A stretch of DNA of 64,000 nt, taken from Triticum aestivum. Lineage: Eukaryota; Streptophyta; Magnoliopsida; Poales; Poaceae. The stretch is taken from assembly GCF_018294505.1 (NCBI RefSeq), contig NC_057796.1:270574982-270638981 (forward strand), in the 5' to 3' direction. The stretch's first letter is position 1, and each line of letters begins with the position of its first letter. The position numbers and the translations under genes are program-made. The notes beneath the pieces are model-generated. The model was not told the origin of the DNA. It ran no database searches and worked only from the letters and a program-made list of their open reading frames with translations. Positions 45,000 through 57,600 of the stretch are shown in pieces.

Positions 45000-45726
45000 T
45001 GCATGTAATATATAGTTTACTTTGGTGTGTGTGGAAATGTCATGTGTGTAGTAGCCACCTATGTAATTATGCATGTAATAGTTTACTTTGGTGTGTGCAA
45101 ATGCATGGTTGTAGTAGCCACCTATGTAAGTGGATATTTAATTTGGTTATGCAACCATGTCCTTATAAGAGAGTGTGTGTGTGTGTGTATTGTTGTTGTT
45201 CTGTATGCAATCCCATCGCACAACACACGCGTCTTATTAGCAGCAATCGTCTGTGTTATTATCGGTCTTCATAGACATTTCTGATTACATACCTGTTTGC
45301 CACATATCACACACATCTTGTTATATTGAACCGTCTCTGTTCTCTTGTCTCAACGCAAACATTTCATCTGAGTGAACCGCATGCCGTATGTCGCACACAC
45401 CTTGATCTGGCTGACCGTTTCTTTTGTGTTGCCAAATCACAAACAGTTCATCTGAGAGAACCGTATGCTGTATATCGCACACACCTTCATCTGGCTGCCC
45501 GTTTCTTTTGTTCCTCCTCATTGCAAACAGTTAACTGAATTGAACTGTATACCCTGCATCGCACACGCAACTAAAATCTGAACCGTGTGTGATGCATCTG
45601 TCATCGCAAACATTTTGCACCTTTTTGACAGTTTTTTACACCACCGTTTGCGATTATTGCATCACATGCAGTTTCGTCGAAGGGTCTCTGGTCGTAGTGT
45701 TGCGTTAGCAGCATCCTGTAGTAGTG
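45000..45726. repeat. Right subterminal repeats of CACTA element 2
   Basis: Repeats such as CATATCACACACATC, CAACGCAAACATTTCATCTG, TCGCACACACCTT and CATCGCAAACATTTTG, plus a 60-bp direct repeat (TTATGCATGTAATA with AGTTTACTTTGGTGTGTG, at 44996 and 45068) and a short (GT)n at 45172-45188. Confidence 0.75.
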
Positions 45727-46712
45727 GCTAGATGGCTTCTTCTCTCTCTTTGATCTTCAATATAATGTTCTCCTAGATGTTCTTGGAGTTCTATTCGATG
45801 TAATATCTTTTGCGGTGTGTTTGTTGGGATCCGTTGAATTGTGGGTTTATGTTCAGATTATTCATGAGTATTATTTGAGTCTTTTCTGAATTCTTATATG
45901 CATGATCATTATAGCTTTGTATTACTCCCCGATCTATTGATTTGGTTTGGCCAACTAGATTGATTTATCTTGCAATGAGAGAGGTGCTTTGTAATTGGTT
46001 CAATTTTGCGATGATCTATTTCCCAGTGACAGAAGGGGACAAGATACATATTTGTATTGTTGCTATTAAGGGTAAAACGATGGGGTTTATTCATATTGAT
46101 TGAGTTTACTTTGTCTACAACATGTCATCTTTCTTAAGGCGTTACTCCGTTCTTTATGAACTTAATACTCTAGATGCATGCTGGATATATAGCGGTCGAT
46201 GTGTGGAGTAATAGTAGTAGATGCAGGCAGGAGTCGGTTACTTGTCTCGTATGTGATGCCTATATACATGATCATTGCCTTGAATGTCGTTATATCTATG
46301 CACTTTTCTTTCAATTGCCCAACACTAATTTATCTATCCACTACATGCTTTTTATTCAAGAGAGGACCCTCTAGTGAAAACTATGGCCCTCAGGTCTATC
46401 TTTACCATATATTAAAAATCCAAAAATACTTTGCTGCAATTTATTTACCTTTATTTTATTTTGTGTTTTTGTTTATCTATCTACCGTTATCAGACTTGAT
46501 CCTTGCAATTAACCGCCAAGGGATTGACAACCCCTTGTTTGCGTTGAGTGCAAGGATTTGTTCTTTTGTGTGTAGGTGCTGTTCACGAGGTCTTGTGTGG
46601 TTCTCCTACTGGATTAATAACCTTGGTTCTTAACTAAGGGAAATACTAATCACTACTATGCTGCATCATCCTCTCCTCTTCGGGGAAATCCGAACGCAGC
46701 TCACAAGTACCA
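45727..46712 (+). repeat. 5' LTR, second part
   Basis: It resumes the LTR after the CACTA element (the first 3 bp, GCT, are the target duplication) and aligns with 59700-60920. It ends GCTCACAAGTACCA. It contains AACCGCCAAGGGATTGACAA, shared with the 3' LTR. Confidence 0.92.
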
Positions 46713-46760
46713 GGAAGAATTTCTAGCGCTGTTGCCGGGGAGACATCAGCAACACCTATC
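46713..46760 (+). promoter_or_regulatory. Primer-binding-site region
   Basis: Directly after the LTR end lies GGAAGAATTTCTAGCGCTGTTG then CCGGGGAGA, the stretch found after LTRs in this group of grass retrotransposons and the expected place for tRNA priming. The matching tRNA was not determined. Confidence 0.5.
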
Positions 46761-46923
46761 AAGTACCACACATAAACTTTCATCTCCTTCCACTTACATT
46801 ATTTGCCATTTGCCTCCTATTTTCATTTCCTCCAGTTCTAAAGCGTTTTGTTTTACGAAAACACAAACATATTTTTCATTTTCCTTTTGTCGTTTGCTTG
46901 GTTGGTTGTCTGAAGTTATTACC

Positions 46924-47235
46924 ATGTCTGAGTTTGTTATTGAAAAAAGTGAGGATGGTGAAATTCCTAAAGTTGAAATTCCCATCAATTTGGATGCTAA
47001 AACTTTTATGACGGGAAGTGGGAATGTCATAGGAAAAAGCATTATCCAAGAATTCTTTAATTGTATGGGAACTTTGGTTTGTGATGATATTCCAATCCTA
47101 AAAAGAACCAAGAGTTACGACGAAGCTTTTTCAGCACTTGTTCTTAAACTTGAAAGAAGATTTATTCGCACTCATCCCACTTTGCAAAGATTGTTTTATG
47201 AGTTGCCGGTTATAAACAATCCTAAGGCTAAATAG
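46924..47235 (+). CDS. Short gag-like frame of the retrotransposon, 103 aa
   Basis: ATG 46924 opens MSEFVIEKSEDGEIPKVEIP and the frame ends INNPKAK at 47235. Within it, GSGNVIGKSIIQEFFNCMG and LKLERRFIRTHPTLQRLFY suggest a helical protein. It sits 210 bp after the LTR, where gag is expected, but no zinc knuckle, protease or polymerase follows. Text after the stop (NLILMNGFDYIVREAREI in the next frame) looks like lost continuation, so the frame is probably truncated. It belongs to a non-autonomous element. Confidence 0.5.
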   Translation: MSEFVIEKSEDGEIPKVEIPINLDAKTFMTGSGNVIGKSIIQEFFNCMGTLVCDDIPILKRTKSYDEAFSALVLKLERRFIRTHPTLQRLFYELPVINNPKAK

Positions 47236-49231
47236 ATAGCCAACCTTATCCTCATGAATGGATTTGATTACATAGTGCGAGAAGCCAGAGAGATTTTTGA
47301 TTTTACAATATGAACCATGAGCATCCCGTGATAGATGAGATTTTATATAATGAATTTTACTTGTTGAGATATTTATTTTGTGATAACCACACTTTTAATG
47401 AGAATACCAAAAAGTAAGTCCCTCCTTTAAACATAATCCAACAAGTTTTCAATGGTATTAATAAATAGGATAATCATCTTAATAATGCTAAAATTTCGAT
47501 TGATGATGTGTTCCATTTTCTTTGAAAAACCTCCTGGTAAAAACACATGTCTAGACGAGAAGAAGAAATACACTTGAAACTATGCATTACGCCTAGCTAG
47601 GGGCATAAAACGTTATCACTTGTTGGGAGGCAACCCAATAGTTATCTTTATTTTTCTTGTTTATTTTCTATTTTTTGTGTGCACACAATTATGCTATTGT
47701 TATGGTTATTTTTTGTGTTTTAATTAGTGTTTGTGCCAAGTAAAGCCTTTGGAATGTTTGGTTGATAGTTGATTTGATTCTGTGAAAAAATAGAAACTTT
47801 TGCGATCACTCCGTGATTTTTCTAAAATCACTGGAACAGGATTTTGATATGAATTTTTTACACATGAATGATTTATTTTTTCCCAAGTTGTTCTAATTTT
47901 TCATTAGAGTTACATAAGTATAGTCATTATTCACATTGCTACACACTGTTCTGTGGCAGATTCTGTTTTCGTTGCATTGTTTGCTTGTTTTAATGAATCT
48001 ATGGATTGTGTCGGGGGGTATAAGTCATGGTGAAGTTAGAATACAGTAGGTATTATGCAATAATAAAATATTAATGGGTTCACAACAGTACCTAAAGTTT
48101 TTGATTTGATTGTTATGCTAATGGATCTTACGAAGGTTTTTGTTGAGTTTTGTGTGCTGAAGTTTTCAAGTTTTAAGCGAGATCACGATGGATGAAGGAA
48201 TAAAGAGTGGCAATACCTTAAGCTAGGGTATGCCCATGGCACCCCACGAAAATGTCGAAGGACACGCACGCATCTAATCTTGGGGATGCCCCGGATGGCA
48301 TCCCTCTTTCGTATACCAACCATAAGTAAAATTACTTGGAGATATATTTTTATTCATCACATGATATGAGTTTTGCTTGGAGTGTCGTGTATTATATGAG
48401 TCTTTGCTTTGTTTGATTTTTAGTTTGCCACAATCATCTTTGCTGGACACACCTTTTTGAGAGGGACACACATTATTTCTGATTGGTTAGAATGCTCTTT
48501 GTGCTTCAGTTATATCTTTTGAGCTAGGCAGATGCTCTAGTGCTTCACTTATATCTTTTAGAGCATGGTGGTGGTTATATTTTAAAGAAATAGTTTCACT
48601 CTCATGCTTCACTAATATTATTTCAAGAGTTTGGTTAAAGTAATGGCAATATTGACGGGTTAGAAAATTGGTACTAATATGTTAGGTATTCAAGAAGGAT
48701 ATAATAAAAACTTTCATGTAGATCACTGAATATGATAAGTTTGATACCTTGCAATAGTTTTGCGATATTGAGATGGTAATATGTGGGAGGTACTAGTGAA
48801 TAATTGTGGTGTAGTAAGAATATTTGTGTTAAGGTTTGTGATTCCCGAAGCATGCACGTATTAGTCTCCCATTATGCGAAGAAGTTGGAGCATGATTTAT
48901 TATTGATTGTCTTCCTTATGAGTGGCGGTTGGAGACGAGCGATGGTCTTTTCCTACCAATTTATCCCCCTAGGAGCATGCATAGTACTACTTTGCTTTGA
49001 GGGCTAATAAAGTTTTGCAATAAGTATATTAGTTCTTTATGACTAATGTGAGCCCATGGATTATACGCACTCTCACCTTTCCGCAATTTGCTAGCCTCTT
49101 TGGTACTGTGCATTGCCTTTTCTCACCTCGAGAGTTGGTGCAAAATTCGCCGGTGCATCCAAACCCCGTGATATGATACACTCTATCACACATAAGCCTC
49201 CTTATACCTTCCTCAAAACAGCCACCAAACC
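47236..49231 (+). other. Retrotransposon interior without coding capacity
   Basis: AT-rich sequence with the phrase TTGTTGGGAGGCAACCCAATAG near 47618, typical of Triticeae Gypsy-type internal regions. No frame with polymerase motifs is seen. Confidence 0.6.
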
Positions 49232-52200
49232 TATAATGCCCACGATGCGGCTATATCTCCCACGTGTCGAGGCACGACTTGGAGGCATAACCGCATGGTG
49301 GTTTTGTCGCAAGAAGGGTCATCTTCACACAATCCCATGTAATGAACAAGAATGGGATAAAGAGTTGGCTTACAGTCGCCACTTCACACAATACATAAAT
49401 TAAACATACATCATTCAGAGTACAATCAAGGTCCGACTACGGAACCAAAATAAAAGAAGACAACCCCAAATGCTAGATCCCCGATCGTCCCAACTGGGCT
49501 CCACTACTGTTCATCAGGAAACGAAACATAGTAACGACCAAGTTCCTCGTCGAACTCCCACTTGAGCTAGGTTGCGTCACCTGCACTGGTATCGTCGGCA
49601 CCTGCAACTGTTTTGGTAGAATATGTGAGTCACGAGGACTCAACAATCTCACACCCGCGAGATCAAGACTATTTAAGCTTATAGGAAGGATGGGGTAATG
49701 AGGTGGAGCTGCAGCAAGCACTAAGCAAATATGGTGGCTAACATACGCAAATAAGAGCGAGAAGAGGAGCAACGCAACGGTCGCGAAGCTAGAAGTGATC
49801 AAGAAGTGATCCTGAAACTGCTTACGTTCATACATAACCCAAATCGCGTTCACTTCCCGGACCCCGCCGAAAAGAGACCATCACGGCTACACACGCGGTT
49901 GATGTATTTTAATTAAGTCAAGTGTCCAGTTCTCTACAACCATATATTAACAAATTCCCATCTGCCACATAACCGCGGGCACGGCTTTTGAAAGATAATA
50001 GCCTGCAGGGGTGTCCCAACTTAGCCCATCACAAGCTCTCACGGTCAACGAAGGATATTCCTTCTCCCGGGAAGACCCGATCAGACTCGGAATCCCGGTT
50101 ACAAGACATTTCGACAATGGTAAAATAAGACCAGCAAGACCACCCGAATGTGCCGACAAATCCCGATAGGAGCTGCACATATCTCATTCTCAGGGCACAC
50201 CGGATGGGAAAGACGTCGGGTTGGCAAAGACCCTGGTTGCCCAGGGGCGCCGGACATCGCCCAGGTTTGGACCAGCACTCGAAGGAGCACTGGCCCGGGG
50301 GTTAAAATAAAGATGACCCTCGGGCTCGCAAAAACCCAATGGAAAAAGGCTTAGGTAGGCAAATGTAAAACCAAGGTTGGGCCTTGCTGGAGGAGTTTTA
50401 TTCAAGGCGAACTGTCAAGGGGGTCCCATAAATCACCCAACCGCGTAAGGAACGCAAAATCAAGGAACATAACACCGGTATGACGGAAACTAGGGCAGCA
50501 AGAGTGGAACAAAACACCAGGCATAAGGCCGAGCCTTCCACCCTTTACCAAGTATATAGATGCATTAATTAAATAAGATATATTGTGATATGCCAAAATA
50601 TCCATGTTCCAACATGGAACCAACTTCAACTTCACCTGCAACTAGCAACACTATAAGAAGGGCTGAGCAAAAGCGGTAACTTAGCCAAACAACGGTTTGC
50701 TAGGAAAGGTGGGTTAGAGGCTTGACATGGCAATATGGGAGGCATGATATGGCAAGTGCTAGGTAGTGCGGCATAGCAATAGAGCGAAACAACTAGCAAG
50801 CAAAGATAGAAGTGATTTCGAGGGTATGGTCATCTTGCCTGCAAAGTTCTCAGAGTTGCCGAAAGCTTGATCCTCGTAAGCGTTCTCAACAGGTTCCTCG
50901 TAAGCGTTCTCGTCTCTCGGATCTACCCAAAGCAAGAACACAAGCAAAGGACCAACAATCAATCACGGGCAATGCACAAGCAACATGATGCAATACATGG
51001 CATGATATGCGAGATGTGATATGCAATGCATATGCGTGCTCTGGAAGGGAAAAGATGAACAAGGCATCAACTTGGCAAACCAAGTATGCCGCTGGAAAGA
51101 TGGGATGATTTTCGTTGAAATCGATATAAGGATCACCGAAATCGGATGCACGGTTTGCAAATGGCAAGCAAAACAAGGATGGCACAATTCTGCGATTAAC
51201 ATCATGATGCCACTTAGCATGCCACAAGAAACTAAGCTACTGCACTCCAACATATCAACAAGGCATATGGAAGTTATGTATTCAAGATGCTTGACAAAAC
51301 ATGAACAAGGAGCTACGGCTAAATCACACCAGAGCAGGTTCAAACAAGCATGGAAAAAGTGCAAAAGATATCAGCTTCACAGACTTAGTGAAAATACTAA
51401 CATGCCAGAAATAACATCAAGAAGCCATGTTTAGAGCAAGCAAACAACATGCTACAAGAACATATAATAGCCAATCAAGGCACGACATGAATCTACTAAA
51501 TGCATAGAACAAAAATCCCTTATTGGTAATGAGCCAAAAAGGCACAGAAGATATGATGGCACTCATATAAACATAGCAAGTTTTATTACCAGATTCAGAC
51601 TTGGCAGAAAACAGAGCATGGCATTAACAGAATTATGAAGGCATCTTTGCGAGCTCGACTCACTCATCACAAGGCATTGCAAGACAAGATAAGCATAGAA
51701 TCAGCAAGAAGACATGTTCGTGAAACTAACCATGGCAAGAACAAGCTCATAGTATGCAAGGATCAACTACAACAACCTTGGCAAAATTGATTAACATGTA
51801 AACAATCTGCCAGGAACATTTTATAGCAAAATTAGAGCAAGATTGAGACATGCTAGGGCACTTCATAATTGAAAACAGGAGCAAGGATGGATAGAGCACA
51901 TCCATATGTCCAAAACATCCTTACTGAACATACTCAAAAGAGGCATGGATCTCACTGTAGCAACATGAATACATGGCATAAAAATAACAGCAGGGAAAAG
52001 ACGGTGAAATTCGAAGTCCCTGAAATCAGCAATATCACGAGAGCTACTTTGCATGCTTGTGCTAGTCACCACATTGATCACAAAAATACATGGAATACAC
52101 CCCTGTAAAGATGCCATGGCATATCCCAAAACACATGTAGAGCTCGTGCCCATATGCAGCACCCAATAAATTTAGCAAAAATGACAAATGCTCATAAACT

Positions 52201-53482
52201 GATAAGAATCAGCACCTAACATTTTATAGCACTCTTGCATCAACAATTTGGGCATCAAGATGGACTCAAAAAAGCATGGCACAATGGAAGAAAATGAAGA
52301 GCACATCATGATGAACATTTCGATATATCATATGCATGAAACGAAGCTATGAGCATAGAGTTATGGCATGATGAACAGGGGCTAAAATATAGCAGAAAAA
52401 TGACTTGGACGAAATCAACCTCTCGAAAACTGGATCTAGGGTTTGCACATTCTTCGAGGATGACCGGGGAGCTCGCCGGAGTTGATGCTGCGGTGGCCGG
52501 AGAGGGAGAAGGGGGGTCGCCGGAGCGCGTACTCGCCGGATCCGGCCCTCCAGCGGCCGGATCTGGCCGGAGGAGCGACGACGGCGAGCGGGGACGCGAG
52601 GCGCGGCCGGGCGACGACCGGTGGCGGCGAGGCGAGCGGGGACGCGAGGCGCGGCCAGGCGACGACCGGTGGCGGCGAGGCGAGGCGGCGCCGGCGGGAG
52701 GCGGCGAAGAGGCGGACGGTGGCGGGGACGCGAGCCGGGCGGCGCGGCTCGCCGGCTGGAGGCGCGAGCGCGCGCGAGGCGCGCGGGCGGCGGTCGGGCC
52801 CCGCGGGCCCGAATCGGGTCCGGCGGGCCGCGGCGGCGGGGACGGCGCGAGGTCAGTGGCTGCGGGGCGGCGGCGAATTCGTCCGGTGGCGGCGGAGGGC
52901 CATTTCTAGGGTTTTGGACCCGGATTTGGACGGGGAGGACATATTTATAGGTAGGAGGAGGTAGGAGTGTCCAAATGGAGTGTAGTTTTCGACCACGCGA
53001 TCGTGATCCGACGGCGGAGGACATGGAAGGGGTTTGGAAGGGTTATTGGGCTGTTTTGGAGGGGTGTTGGGTTGCAACACAAAAGAGGCCTCTGCGGTTA
53101 CTCGGTTAACCGTTGGAGCATCAAACGGCCTCCAAATGGAACGAAACTTGACAGGCGGTCTACCGGTGGTGTACCAAGGCCGCTTGGCAAATCTCGGTCC
53201 ATTCCGAGAATGTTTAACACCCGCACACAAAAAAAGGCAAAAGGGGGGCACCGGAGGACGTAGGAGTGTCGGATTGCAAAACGGACAACGGGGAAAATGC
53301 TCGGACGCATGAGACGGACACATATGTAAATGAGATGCACATGATGACATGATATGAAATGCATGACATGGAAAAAATGCAAAACGAAGACAAAACCCAA
53401 CCACGAGGGAATCTCATAACTTAACGCCGAAAATGGCAAGAGTCGGAGTACAAATATGGCAAGTAACATCCGGGGCGTTACA
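49232..53482 (-). mobile_element. Solo LTR, 4.25 kb, target duplication AAACC
   Basis: Read on the minus strand it starts TGTAACGCCCCGGATGTTAC and ends CATCGTGGGCATTATA (TA rather than CA, one change). AAACC lies at 49227-49231 and 53483-53487, and the host text joins smoothly (AGCCACC-AAACC-TACCTATTATGG). It holds no internal LTR pair, priming site or polymerase, so it is a solo LTR of a family with very long LTRs. A GC-rich core lies at 52450-52910. It is related in layout to the truncated copy at 17205. GC-rich open frames inside are not taken as genes. Confidence 0.9.
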
Positions 53483-53487
53483 AAACC

Positions 53488-54642
53488 TACCTATTATGGT
53501 ATTTCCATAGCCATTCCGAGATATATTGTCATGCAACTTCCACGGTTTCATCTTTTTATGACACACATCATCATTGTCATATTGATTTGCATGATCATAT
53601 AGCTGACATAGTATTTGTGGCTCAGCCAATATTTATCACTTTTTATGCATGTTACGCTAGATCATTGCACATCCTCGTACACTGCCTGAGGCATTCATAT
53701 AGAGTCATATTTTGTTCTAGTACCGAGTTGTAAGTAAACAGAAGTATGATGATCATCATATTAATTATTAGAGCATTGTCCCAGTGAGGAAAATAGAGGC
53801 CAAAAAGAGCCCAAGAAAAAAGAGCCAAAAAGAGCCCACCAAAAAAATTGAGAGAAAAAGAGAGAAGGGGCAATGTTACTATCCTTTTTCCACGCTTGTG
53901 CTTCAAAGTAGCACCATGTTTTTCATATAGAGAGTCTCCTATGCTTTCATTTTCATATTCTAGTGGGAATTTTTCATTATAGAACTTTGCTTGTATATTC
54001 CGATGATGGGCTTCCTCAAATGCGTGAGGTCTTCATGATCAAGCAAGCTGAATGCACACCCACCTAGTTTTATTTTCGAGCTTTCATACACTGATAGGTC
54101 TTAGTGCATCCGTTACATGGCAATCCCTGCTTCTTGCATTGACATCAGTTGATCGGCATCTCCATAGCCCGTTGATTAGCCTTGTCGATGTGAGACTTTC
54201 TCATTTTTTGTCTTCTCCATATCAATATCTACCACCATATTCTATCCCACCCATAGTGCTATATGCATGGCTTGCGCTCATGTATTTCGTGGAGGTTGAA
54301 AAGCTGAAGCGCGTTAAAAAGTATGAACCAATTGCTTGGCTTGTCATCGGGCCTGTGCATGGTAAATACTTTGTGTTAAGAAGATGGAGCATTGGAGCAT
54401 GATAGGACTATATGATTTTGTAGGGATAGATTTCTTTAGCATTTTTATTTTGAAAGGCATGGTTGTTTGTTAGTATGCCTGAGTATTGATGTCTTTATAT
54501 CAAACTATAGACTATTGCTTTGAATCATTCGAATCTTAATATTCATACCTAAAAGAGATTACATGGTAGACCTGTTAGGTAGCATTCCACATCAAAAAAT
54601 TTGTTTTTATCATTTACCTACTCGGGGTTGAGCAGGAATTAA
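53488..54642 (+). other. Retrotransposon interior, second part
   Basis: It continues the interior after the solo LTR (CTACCTATTATGGTATTTCC). No coding capacity I can support. It ends at ATTAA, the target of the next solo LTR. Confidence 0.6.
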
Positions 54643-57600
54643 TGTGGGGACCCCGACTCATAAGTCGTGATCACCGAATGCACGTGTACAGTGATCCCAG
54701 AGATCAATGCTCACTGAACACACAGAAGCTGAATAATAAGAGTCTTACATCCATACACACCGTCTTACATAAATTATGACCATTATGGTCAAGTCTTGAG
54801 TATAACTTCGCAGCGGAAATCTTCGTCGATAACTTGGACCCATGCCATCTGCCTTAACCCTACAGGCATTCTGACTGGGAAAGCGTCCTAGTTCGCATGT
54901 TCATCGCCGAAGTATTCTTCATCATATCCTGTTCTTTCAAGCCTGGCCAATAAAATAACCAGTGGCAAGCCAATGAGTACTTTGAATGTACTCGCAAGCA
55001 ACCCGTGTTTTGAAAACAAGGTACAACAATGCATGATATAGCACTAATAAGTAGGTCATTTTGCAGAAAGCTAGTTTTGAGTGCAATGACATGTTCAACA
55101 ACTTGTAAGACATGCATCAGGAGAATTCAAGTAACGATGAGAACAGGTTATAGATATCAATATAATTAGAGTGGGCATCAACCCAACTCAATCATGTCAA
55201 GTTGTTGACTTGACCCAATTAGTTCTTCCCACTTGTCCGAACACACACACACTGGTTTGTAAACAAGTGGACGTAGCCCAAGAGCGGTTAGCCAACTGTC
55301 CTTGACCGTGGACACGGCTATTCGAATAGTTTTACACTCTGCAGAGGTTGCACACTTTACCCACAAGATCCGGGGAACTTCCGTGTCATCCACGACCCGC
55401 GGTACCTCAAGTACCCGGGGTAAGCACCCGATCACTATCTTTCCCTAGATGACACTAACATAGAGTCCACTCGATTGGTAGTAACCCCCGTGCCCAACAT
55501 TTCGCATCTTAAAATTGTGGAGCCTCGCTCCCATATTCATCACATACCACAAGCACGGGGTACCAACGGTGTGTCAAGGCCGCCCTACCTGGCATGACCC
55601 CATCCCGAGAGAGCGCAACAACGACTCTCCCGTCACTAGTAATGCGGGCTCCAAGCTAGTATCAGCCTAGGTAATCAATAATGCCCTTTCCCATATAAGG
55701 GTAGAGTGGTTGCGCATGTAAGGTTGGAATAACGGTCACAACTTAAACCAATCCATTTTGAAAACAACGCACACACTTGCCTCAGTACACCACTTCGTCA
55801 TCAAGTGGTTACCCAACTCATTATCTCCTTCGGGCATAAGTGGCACCCGACAGGGTTTTCGAAAAGTCTTTTGAAAACAATCTTGCTCCCATCACCGTGC
55901 ATATACCCAACCCATTTGCGTAGCAGTCACTTAGCATCCTAACTACACCCACTCGCATAACCCTCATAGAAAGGTAGGGTCATGCATCATGCAAGTGTCA
56001 ACGAGAAAAGCAACGGAGGCAAACCACCTCAAGTGATCACCATTTTATCATGACTTCGATGCAAGCAATGAAAGTGCCATATGACATGCATAAAAAGGGT
56101 TTCTTAGACATGGTCAAAGGGCTGCTTGCCTGGTTCATCAGAGTCTTGAAATCTTCTGGTCCTTCTCCAAGTACTCCGTTTACTTCGTCAATTAACGCCG
56201 GAAACAAACACAATAAGCAACACAACAAGGCAAAAGTAAAAGTGCTCTAAAAATGTGAGTTGGACTTTTCTAGGATACCTCTGGTCATATGAGGAATGAC
56301 CAAGGTGATTTCATTGGAAGTGGATCAATGGATATTTCTAAACATTTCGATATGATGGAATCAAGGGGTTTATGGATTTGCAAGAAGTGTACAGAAGAAC
56401 TACTTAAAAAATGATCAAAGGCATCCACTTAACAAGGAATAATTTTAGAAGCTTCTAGGAGTTGGTTTCACTGGATTTGGAGTTGAAACGATTTCCCTAG
56501 GGATTGCAAAGTTGACAAACATGAAGAAATGGCTCATTATTTTGTGTGGCACAGAAAGTATTAAGAAAAATGTTCATAACCTATGTTTTAAATCAGATGT
56601 ATCTGGAAAATTGAATCATGGCATTTGGATTAAATTTGAGCCCTCCGTGATTTTCTAAAGTTTGTCACAGAATTAAGAAAATTGGAATTTACTAAATAAG
56701 TGTGAAGGAAAGTTCTCTAGAAAAATGTGAAAGCTCATCCATGAGGTAGAGCATGATTTATAGAGTCACAAGAAATTTGAATCATCAAATTTGGAGGTAA
56801 TATGAATATTTGGGAGATTTTACAAGTTTCTGGAAAAAGAAAAAGACAAAGGAAGGGGCGTTATACCTATACCGCGCACTGAGCGCACCATAGCGCCGCA
56901 GCGCACTGGGCCGGCCCAGCTGCACGGCTAAGGAGGGCCATGTCGACGGCGTACTTGCGGAGTGCGCTTCCCTGCCGGGAAGGCGGTTCCAGCGGATCCC
57001 GCCTCCACTTAAATGACGTGGCCGCCGGCGGGTCGCTGACTAGTGGGACCCAGTTGCAGGGCGATCCCCTCGTCATGCGCCGTCTTCTTCCTCGCGCGCG
57101 GGCGACGGCTGGGGAGGCAGAGGCTCGGGCGTCGCCCCGCGCCGGCGACACGGGCCGTCCCCGACATGGCTGCGGGCGCCGAAGAGCTCAGGGGGTCCTA
57201 CCGCGTCCGATGCCGGTCGAGAGGGCCGCCGACGAGCTCGACAGCGAGCCCTCTGTTGGCCGGGGCGGAGGGAGACGAAGGTGAGGGTGGAGCCGGCAAA
57301 TTCGGCCGTGGTGAAGAAGGAATCGAGGGCGGGGAGGTTACTGGAGGCCGTGGGGGTCCTCGAGAGCGATCAGAGGGAGCGGGGGAAGCAGTGAAGGCTC
57401 TGGTTGGTCTGGGGGCTCAGCGGCGGCAACCCAGCCATGGAGGGGGTAGGAGACCACGAGGGGGAGAGTCGGAGTGCCCGAGAGGTTGTTGGGGGATAGG
57501 GAGAGCGGGGAGAGGCCAGAGAAGAGGTCAGGAAGGGCTTATATGGGCACGGCCGCGGTGCACCGTGGACAGCGCCCAGGGACGCGCTCGGGTGAGCTCA

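Larger units (their letters stand above)
28889..45726 (-). mobile_element. CACTA element 2, 16.8 kb, with captured genes
   Basis: The ends are CACTAGTACAGCGAGGTGC and the inverse of CACTACTACAGGATGCTGC. The target duplication GCT lies at 28886-28888 and 45727-45729. The 3' LTR copy shows the uninterrupted target (TAGTAGCTAGATGGCTT near 59692), which proves both borders. Subterminal zones carry repeats such as CATCACACACGG, CATCCCACACAGTC and ATCGCAAACGTTTT (28890-29520, 41590-41930, 45230-45680). No TNP2 transposase is recognised. Cargo: a B3-domain gene, Ala-rich frames, a ~500-bp tandem array with a nested Helitron, and an exonuclease-like pseudogene. Confidence 0.93.

Noticed and set aside
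52347..53024. 225-codon Arg/Pro-rich frame and opposing 186-codon frame
   Set aside because: Low-complexity CGG-rich repeats inside a solo LTR; all frames on both strands are open there.
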